From assembly GCF_003610295.1 (NCBI RefSeq), contig NZ_RAPV01000002.1, forward strand, positions 310,001 through 374,000: a stretch of DNA of 64,000 bases. The letters are read 5' to 3'. Position 1 is the stretch's first letter; each line of letters begins with the position of its first letter. The notes beneath the pieces were generated by a model. It was not told the DNA's origin. It did no database searches and saw nothing but the letters and a program-made list of their open reading frames with translations. A program made the position numbers and the translations under genes. Origin of the DNA: Paraburkholderia sp. BL23I1N1 (lineage in GTDB: Bacteria > Pseudomonadota > Gammaproteobacteria > Burkholderiales > Burkholderiaceae). Positions 59,044-64,000 of the stretch are shown piece by piece.

Positions 59044-59543
59044 AAGCTGAACTCGCCCAAAGCTGGGCTGGATTCTGGGACCAGCGCACCGAACGCGAAA
59101 AAACGCTGCTGGCGTGGGGCGGCGGGGCGCTGGCCGTGGTGATCGCGTGGTCCGTGCTGTGGGCGCCGGCGCAGGATGGCCGCGCGCGTCTGCATGAATC
59201 GCTGCCCAGCTTGCAGCGCCAGTTGGCACAGATGACCGCGCAGTCGAATGAAGCGCGCCAGCTCTCGGCAGCGGCTCAGGGTGTCGCGCCGACCGGCGCC
59301 GCGCTGAAGGACGCACTAAGCGCATCGCTCAGCGATCACGGCCTTGCCGCGACCCAGGTGCAGGTGATCGGCAACGCCGTGCAGATCCAGATGAAGAATG
59401 TGTCATTCCCGGCGTGGACGAGCTGGGTCGACGACGCGCGCAAGCAGTTCAAGGTGCAGGTTGCCGAGGCGCACGTGACGGCTCTCAAGGAAGACGGCCA
59501 GGTGGATCTGACGGCATCGTTGCAGCCGTCTACCGTGAAATGA
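59040..59543 (+). CDS. gspM: type II secretion protein GspM
   Basis: 167 aa, starting with ATGA overlap at the gspL stop. One membrane helix near the N-terminus (TLLAWGGGALAVVIAWSVLW) and a periplasmic domain (LSDHGLAATQVQVIGNAVQI). It stabilises GspL in the inner membrane. Confidence 0.94.
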   Translation: MKAELAQSWAGFWDQRTEREKTLLAWGGGALAVVIAWSVLWAPAQDGRARLHESLPSLQRQLAQMTAQSNEARQLSAAAQGVAPTGAALKDALSASLSDHGLAATQVQVIGNAVQIQMKNVSFPAWTSWVDDARKQFKVQVAEAHVTALKEDGQVDLTASLQPSTVK

Positions 59544-59565
59544 CCGCGCCGTTACAGGATCTCGC

Positions 59566-60345
59566 ATGACTTACTGGATGCGGCGCCTGCGCGTCGCGCT
59601 ACCCTGGCTGGCGGTCGCGGTGCTGGCGAGCGCGGCCGTGATGCTCACGTTGTTACCGGCCGCCTGGATCACGCCGCAGTTCGCCAAGCAGACCCATGGC
59701 CACGTCAATCTCGTCGATCCTGCCGGCTCGCTGTGGCACGGCTCGGCCACGCTGATGCTTGCCGCCGGTTCCGACATGAGTGCCGCGACCCTGCTGCCGG
59801 GGCGGATCGAATGGAGCACGGCGTTCTGGCCGCTCTTCACCGGCCGTGTGCGGATGATCATGCGGCACAGCGAAGCGATGCCCGACCCGATCACCGTCGA
59901 CATCTCCCCGCGCAGCGCCACCGTCACGCTGGGCGCGATGGCGGTACCGGCTTCGCTGCTAAGCGGCCTCGGCGCACCTTTCAATACGCTCGACCTGCAA
60001 GGCGACGTGCGCCTCGCATGGTCCGATTGGCGCAGCTTCAATCAGGAGGCGTTCGGCCAGCTCACCGTGACCCTGAACGACGTCAGTTCGCGCGTCTCGC
60101 TGGTCAAGCCGCTGGGTTCTTATCGGCTGCTGTTTCAGGCACAGGGTGCGTCGTCCACGCTGGATCTGACGACCCTCAAGGGACCGCTGATGCTGACCGG
60201 CAATGGCAGCGTGTCGGCAGCCTCGACATCGTTTCGTGGGACGGCCAGCGCCGCCCCGGAAGCGCGTGACAACCTCGCGGGGCTGCTGAATCTGTTGGGG
60301 CGGCCAAGCGGACCGGATACGGTCGCGTTGACGTTCGTGCACTGA
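59566..60345 (+). CDS. gspN: type II secretion protein GspN
   Basis: 259 aa. One N-terminal membrane helix (LPWLAVAVLASAAVMLTLLP) followed by the periplasmic GspN domain (HGHVNLVDPAGSLWHGSATL; LQGDVRLAWSDW). GspN is present in many but not all type II systems; its role is accessory. Last gene of the cluster; it converges with the efflux gene. Confidence 0.93.
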   Translation: MTYWMRRLRVALPWLAVAVLASAAVMLTLLPAAWITPQFAKQTHGHVNLVDPAGSLWHGSATLMLAAGSDMSAATLLPGRIEWSTAFWPLFTGRVRMIMRHSEAMPDPITVDISPRSATVTLGAMAVPASLLSGLGAPFNTLDLQGDVRLAWSDWRSFNQEAFGQLTVTLNDVSSRVSLVKPLGSYRLLFQAQGASSTLDLTTLKGPLMLTGNGSVSAASTSFRGTASAAPEARDNLAGLLNLLGRPSGPDTVALTFVH

Positions 60346-60397
60346 CGTGCGGGTTGGTGGGCGGGTTGGTGAGCGGGTTGGTGTGCATTTAGCGCGT

Positions 60398-61960
60398 CTA
60401 GTTGCTCGGCGCCGGCTGTGAAGTGGCGCCGCTTTGCGCCACAGGCGTCGCCGCCGATGCCGGCAGCGGCGCCGGCGCGGCCACATCGCCTGTTTCGCGG
60501 TTCATTTGCGACGCGTCCCAACCACCGCCAAGCGCCTTCACCAGACCCACCGACGAAACCATCCGCTGCCCGGCGATGCTCTCCAGCTTCAGCTCCGCCG
60601 TGAAAGCGGTGGTCTGTGCGGTCAACACATTGACGTAGCCGACCGTGCCCGCCTTGTACTCGTTCGTGACAATGGCGAGCGCCTGACGCGCGGAATCCAC
60701 CGCCTGCCGCTGCACGACGATTTCCTGTTCAAGGATGCGCTGCGAGGCGAGATTGTCCTCGACGTCCTGGAACGCGGCCAGAATCGTTTGACGATACGCT
60801 GCGACGTCCTGATCGTAAGCAGCGCGAGCGGCTTCGGTCTTTGCCTCACGCAAGCCGGCGTCGAAGATCGTGCCGGCGAGTTGTGGGCCGAGCGTCCAGA
60901 ACCGCGACGGCGCGGTCAGCAACTGCGAGAACACCGAACTTTGGAAGCCGCCGGTGGCCGACAGGGTCAGCGACGGGAAGAACGCGGCAATCGCAACGCC
61001 GATCTGCTCGTTCGCCGCCGCGGCCTTGCGCTCAGCCGAGGCAATATCCGGGCGCCGTTCGAGCAGCGCCGACGGCATCTGCGAGGGCACGCCGGGCGGC
61101 GTGGCCGTGAGTGGCATCGGCGCAATCGAGAATGTCGAGGCTGGTTCGCCGACGAGTACAGCGATCGCGTGCTCGTCTTGCGCGCGCTGCACGCCGTTGT
61201 CGATCGCGGTCGCTTGTGCCGATTGCAACTGCGTTTGTGCCTGAATCACGTCGGAACGTGCGGCGACGCCTGCCGCGTACTGGTTCTGCGTGAGTTGCAG
61301 CGAGCGCTCATAAGCCGCGACGGTGTCGTCAAGCAGCTTCTGGGTGGAATCGAGCGCGCGCAGGGAAAAGTAGGTTTGCGCGAGCGTGGCCTGGGCGGAC
61401 AGCCGCGCATTCGCGAGATCGGCTGCAGCGCCCTGCTGGCCTGCCTTCTGCGCGTTCACCGAACGCGTGACCGAGCCCCACAGGTCCGGCTCCCAGCTGG
61501 CGTCGAGTTGCACGTTGAAGCTATTGCTGATGCCGGAGCGGCTCGAAGTCGAGTTGCCACTGGACGATGAACCGTTGCCGGCGCGCGTGGCGCCCGCCGA
61601 TGCACCAACGGTTGGGAAATACGCCGCGCGCGCCTCGCCGACCAGCGCACGGGCCTGGCGATAGGCGGCGGCAAATTGGGCGATGGTCTGGTTCGATGCG
61701 TTCAGCTTGTCTTCGAGCGCGTTGAGTTGCGGGTCTTCGTAGATGGTCCACCAGTCGCCGCGGTCTTGCTGATCGGCTGGCTGGGCGACTTTCCAGCCGG
61801 GCGCGGCTTCCTTGTAGGAAGCGGGGGTCTCGGCCGCGGGCCGTTTGTAGTCAGGGCCAACCACACAACCGGCCAGCAGGGTGGCGAGGGCCGCCGCAAC
61901 TGCGATAGTCAGGGCGCGGGGCGCAAGCGTCCGCGCGCGCGAGATTCGATCAAACTGCAT
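60398..61960 (-). CDS. outer-membrane efflux lipoprotein (NodT/OprM family)
   Basis: 520 aa from the ATG at 61960. Lipoprotein signal with LLAGC near residue 32, then two OEP repeats (PQLNALEDKLNASNQTIAQF; RRPDIASAERKAAAANEQIG) that form the outer-membrane and tunnel barrel of a tripartite pump. The C-terminus is rich in Pro/Ala/Gln. It probably works with the exporter starting at 63446, though it is on the opposite strand and about 1.5 kb away. Confidence 0.93.
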   Translation of the reverse strand: MQFDRISRARTLAPRALTIAVAAALATLLAGCVVGPDYKRPAAETPASYKEAAPGWKVAQPADQQDRGDWWTIYEDPQLNALEDKLNASNQTIAQFAAAYRQARALVGEARAAYFPTVGASAGATRAGNGSSSSGNSTSSRSGISNSFNVQLDASWEPDLWGSVTRSVNAQKAGQQGAAADLANARLSAQATLAQTYFSLRALDSTQKLLDDTVAAYERSLQLTQNQYAAGVAARSDVIQAQTQLQSAQATAIDNGVQRAQDEHAIAVLVGEPASTFSIAPMPLTATPPGVPSQMPSALLERRPDIASAERKAAAANEQIGVAIAAFFPSLTLSATGGFQSSVFSQLLTAPSRFWTLGPQLAGTIFDAGLREAKTEAARAAYDQDVAAYRQTILAAFQDVEDNLASQRILEQEIVVQRQAVDSARQALAIVTNEYKAGTVGYVNVLTAQTTAFTAELKLESIAGQRMVSSVGLVKALGGGWDASQMNRETGDVAAPAPLPASAATPVAQSGATSQPAPSN

Positions 61961-62143
61961 GCAATGGATTCCTTCAGGACGCCGCAGTGCGGCCAATGAC
62001 GGCACTGCCAGCCGGGCGAGATCATGGCTCTGCCGGAATGTTAGCGTATGGGGCCGCATGGGCGCGGCAAACTGAAAGGGTAATGCGGGGGGAGGCGAAG
62101 GTGTGTTACTTAGGGTGTCGGGATGGTTACGCGCTGTTACGGA

Positions 62144-62518
62144 TCAGACGCGCGAATCCGACGAGGTAGTCTGCCGGGCCAGCTTTCCAGCCGCCGCGCG
62201 GCACGGTGCATCGCCTCGCGCGTGGCAGGTGCCCGAAACGCTCACGGGAATGACCGGGGTGCCGTTGGCCGCTGCGACGACACCGCTGCCCACAGCCGGC
62301 AACGCTTTCAATTGCGCCGGAACGGCCTTAGCGCCCTTCTGCCCCCGCCGGTGCTCGACCCACGCCAACGCCGCGACCCCCACCGATCCACCGGGCAGCA
62401 CGAACAGCACGGCGAACAACGCCAGTTTCCACCAGCGATGCGGCCCTTGAAAGCTGCTCAGCGCGGAATCGGTCAGGGAGCGGCTCAAGCCGCCAAGGGT
62501 GTTTTTGAGGTACAGCAT
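62144..62518 (-). CDS. small membrane protein of unknown function
   Basis: 124 aa with one clear membrane helix (WWKLALFAVLFVLPGGSVGV AALAW, about residues 29-53) and a hydrophilic C-terminal half with two Cys. AAAGGA precedes the ATG by 8 bases, which supports a real gene. No family was recognised. It lies between the efflux gene and the divergent MarR gene. Confidence 0.65.
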   Translation of the reverse strand: MLYLKNTLGGLSRSLTDSALSSFQGPHRWWKLALFAVLFVLPGGSVGVAALAWVEHRRGQKGAKAVPAQLKALPAVGSGVVAAANGTPVIPVSVSGTCHARGDAPCRAAAGKLARQTTSSDSRV

Positions 62519-62769
62519 CGGGGAAATCCTTTGAGCACGGCGCCATGGCGGCGTGCAGACAATCGGTCAGAACATGGTCTCGGGTGGCGCGGGTCGCGCG
62601 TAACTCGTTGCCTACAATAATATTGACTATGCAATTAAATTTCAAGATACTTTGCTTCACGTGCAATGGCGGTGTTGTTTTTGCGCGGTTTGCGCTGCGC
62701 AAATCCAATTTGACTTGTCTGCTTAGGCAGCTAGAATTCGTTCTGCTTGACGATGTTCCCGGATACACG

Positions 62770-63312
62770 ATGACTGACGGCCCCTACGAAGCGGACAAGA
62801 TTCACCTCGAATCGAGTCTTGGCTATTACCTGACGAAAGCGCGAAACGTGCTTGTCGAGCGGATGGACCGTGCGGTCAAACCGTTGGGACTGACTGCCCA
62901 GCAGATCGGCGTGATTCTGATGTTGTCCGCGCAACGCGCGAGCACGCCGTTCGAGTTGTCGCGCGTCATGTCGTACGACAGTGGATCGATGACGCGCCTG
63001 CTCGATCGCCTTGAAAAGAAAGGCTTTGTTGTACGCACGCGCAGCGACGCTGACCGCCGGATGGTCAAGCTGGAACTGACGCCGCAAGGCCACGAAGCCG
63101 CGCAGCAATTGCCCGGTCTGGGCGCCGCCGTACTGAACGAGCAGTTGCGCGGATTTTCAGCCGCGGATCATGCCGCCCTGCTCGACCTGCTCGGCCGTTT
63201 CATCGCGAACGGCATCGGTGCGGGAGCAAGCGCCTGTTGCGGACTCGGACCGCCGCAGGAATTGGAAGAGGCATCACCCGAAGAGCCGCCGTCAGATCAC
63301 GGCGGGCAGTAA
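62770..63312 (+). CDS. MarR-family transcriptional regulator
   Basis: 180 aa from the ATG at 62770; the frame is open upstream but that part is low-GC intergenic DNA. Winged helix: LTAQQIGVILMLSAQRASTP, MSYDSGSMTRLLDRLEKKGF and RTRSDADRRMVKLELTPQG. The C-terminus is acidic. It lies directly before the exporter gene, which it probably represses (EmrR/MprA-like). Ligand unknown. Confidence 0.93.
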   Translation: MTDGPYEADKIHLESSLGYYLTKARNVLVERMDRAVKPLGLTAQQIGVILMLSAQRASTPFELSRVMSYDSGSMTRLLDRLEKKGFVVRTRSDADRRMVKLELTPQGHEAAQQLPGLGAAVLNEQLRGFSAADHAALLDLLGRFIANGIGAGASACCGLGPPQELEEASPEEPPSDHGGQ

Positions 63313-63445
63313 TCAAGAGGCGTTTTCGAAAGCGTCAGCGTCAGAATATATCTGTCTGGGCAGAGGGTGATCCGGCATGTAAGCGCGCCATTCGAAAGGT
63401 GCGATAAAGCTGCCGCGACAAGCTTTCCCGGTTGAGGAGAAACAC

Positions 63446-64000
63446 ATGGCTGCTACGGCACCCGCCGAAGCCCTACCCGCCGCCGAACCCGCTCCGCTCA
63501 AAGGCGGAGCGCTGGCGTTGCTTACCGTCGGCCTTGCGCTCGGCACGTTTATGGAAGTGCTCGACACGTCGATCGCGAACGTCGCGGTGCCGACTATTTC
63601 CGGCAGCCTTGGCGTGGCGACCAGTCAGGGTACATGGGTCATCTCGTCGTATTCCGTGGCCTCGGCGATCGCGGTGCCGCTGACCGGGTGGCTCGCGCGG
63701 CGCGTGGGCGAGGTGCGGCTCTTCACGCTGTCCGTTCTGCTTTTTACGATCGCCTCCGCGCTGTGCGGCTTCGCGCACAACTTCGAGTCGCTGATCGCGT
63801 TCCGGCTTCTGCAAGGGCTCGTCTCCGGGCCGATGGTCCCGCTCTCGCAGACGATTCTCATGCGCTCATACCCACCGGAGAAGCGCGGGCTCGCGCTCGG
63901 CCTCTGGGCGATGACCGTGATCTGCGCGCCGATTTTCGGACCCGTGATGGGCGGCTATATCACGGACAACTACACGTGGCCGTGGATCTTCTATATCAAC
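63446..64000 (+). CDS. EmrB/QacA-type MFS drug exporter (5' part, cut by window edge)
   Basis: The first 185 codons of a 14-helix proton-driven exporter. GAGGAGA precedes the ATG at 63446. Family motifs: EVLDTSIANVAVPTISGSLG (motif D1) and WVISSYSVASAIAVPLTGWL, then RLLQGLVSGPMVPLSQTILM (motif C-like). It is regulated in all likelihood by the MarR protein upstream. The membrane-fusion partner (EmrA) should lie beyond the window. Confidence 0.93.
   Translation, partial: MAATAPAEALPAAEPAPLKGGALALLTVGLALGTFMEVLDTSIANVAVPTISGSLGVATSQGTWVISSYSVASAIAVPLTGWLARRVGEVRLFTLSVLLFTIASALCGFAHNFESLIAFRLLQGLVSGPMVPLSQTILMRSYPPEKRGLALGLWAMTVICAPIFGPVMGGYITDNYTWPWIFYIN

Overview
The window is high-GC DNA with the gene content and order of a Burkholderia-group beta-proteobacterium, most like Paraburkholderia (inferred from gene families and synteny; no database search was possible). 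It appears to be the origin-proximal part of the main chromosome. The left half is almost all on the minus strand and the right part almost all on the plus strand, as expected when replication forks leave a point near 39-45 kb in both directions.

Layout, left to right. 1-6.7 kb: F1Fo ATP synthase operon atpI-B-E-F-H-A-G-D (minus, atpD cut by the window edge) with a clear sigma70-type promoter. 7.5-11.9 kb: mnmG-rsmG-parA-parB, with two consensus parS sites, one inside mnmG and one inside the terminator hairpin of the next operon. 12-24 kb: branched-chain amino-acid-type ABC uptake systems. One set is livH, a livM-livG fusion and livF with a binding protein; a second is livG-F-K-H-M; a third binding protein stands alone. 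24.4-28.5 kb: a GMC oxidoreductase and a methylmalonate-semialdehyde dehydrogenase (mmsA), separated by a 737-bp inverted-repeat element. 28.7-38.8 kb: LysR regulator, CYTH protein, Lrp-type regulator divergent from phhA-phhB (phenylalanine catabolism), a DUF3717 protein, an OmpR/TctE-like two-component pair, a SET-domain protein, an old-yellow-enzyme family reductase, a glutamine amidotransferase, and a MarR regulator with a cysteine-rich tail.

38.8-45.3 kb: ybdK and a cation/H+ antiporter lie between two gene-free stretches that hold three perfect DnaA boxes, several near-matches, an inverted pair of 20-mers and repeated GTTTACCG motifs. Together with the strand switch, this is my best candidate for the chromosomal replication origin. 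mnmC (frameshifted) and the HU gene follow. 45.4-60.3 kb: a CobW-type GTPase, a lytic transglycosylase and a type II secretion cluster gspD-E-F, gspC (opposite strand), gspG-H-I-J-K-L-M-N. 60.4-64 kb: an outer-membrane efflux lipoprotein, a small membrane protein, a MarR regulator and the start of an EmrB/QacA-type exporter.

The most unusual signal is a repeat element present twice (26207-26943 and 55987-56512). Its arms are inverted copies of each other and each carries a 15-bp-stem hairpin. At both places the flanking DNA is strongly G+T-rich on the left and A+C-rich on the right of the plus strand, regardless of gene direction. The second copy lies in gspK between a well-placed start codon and the prepilin-like signal, and it keeps the frame open.
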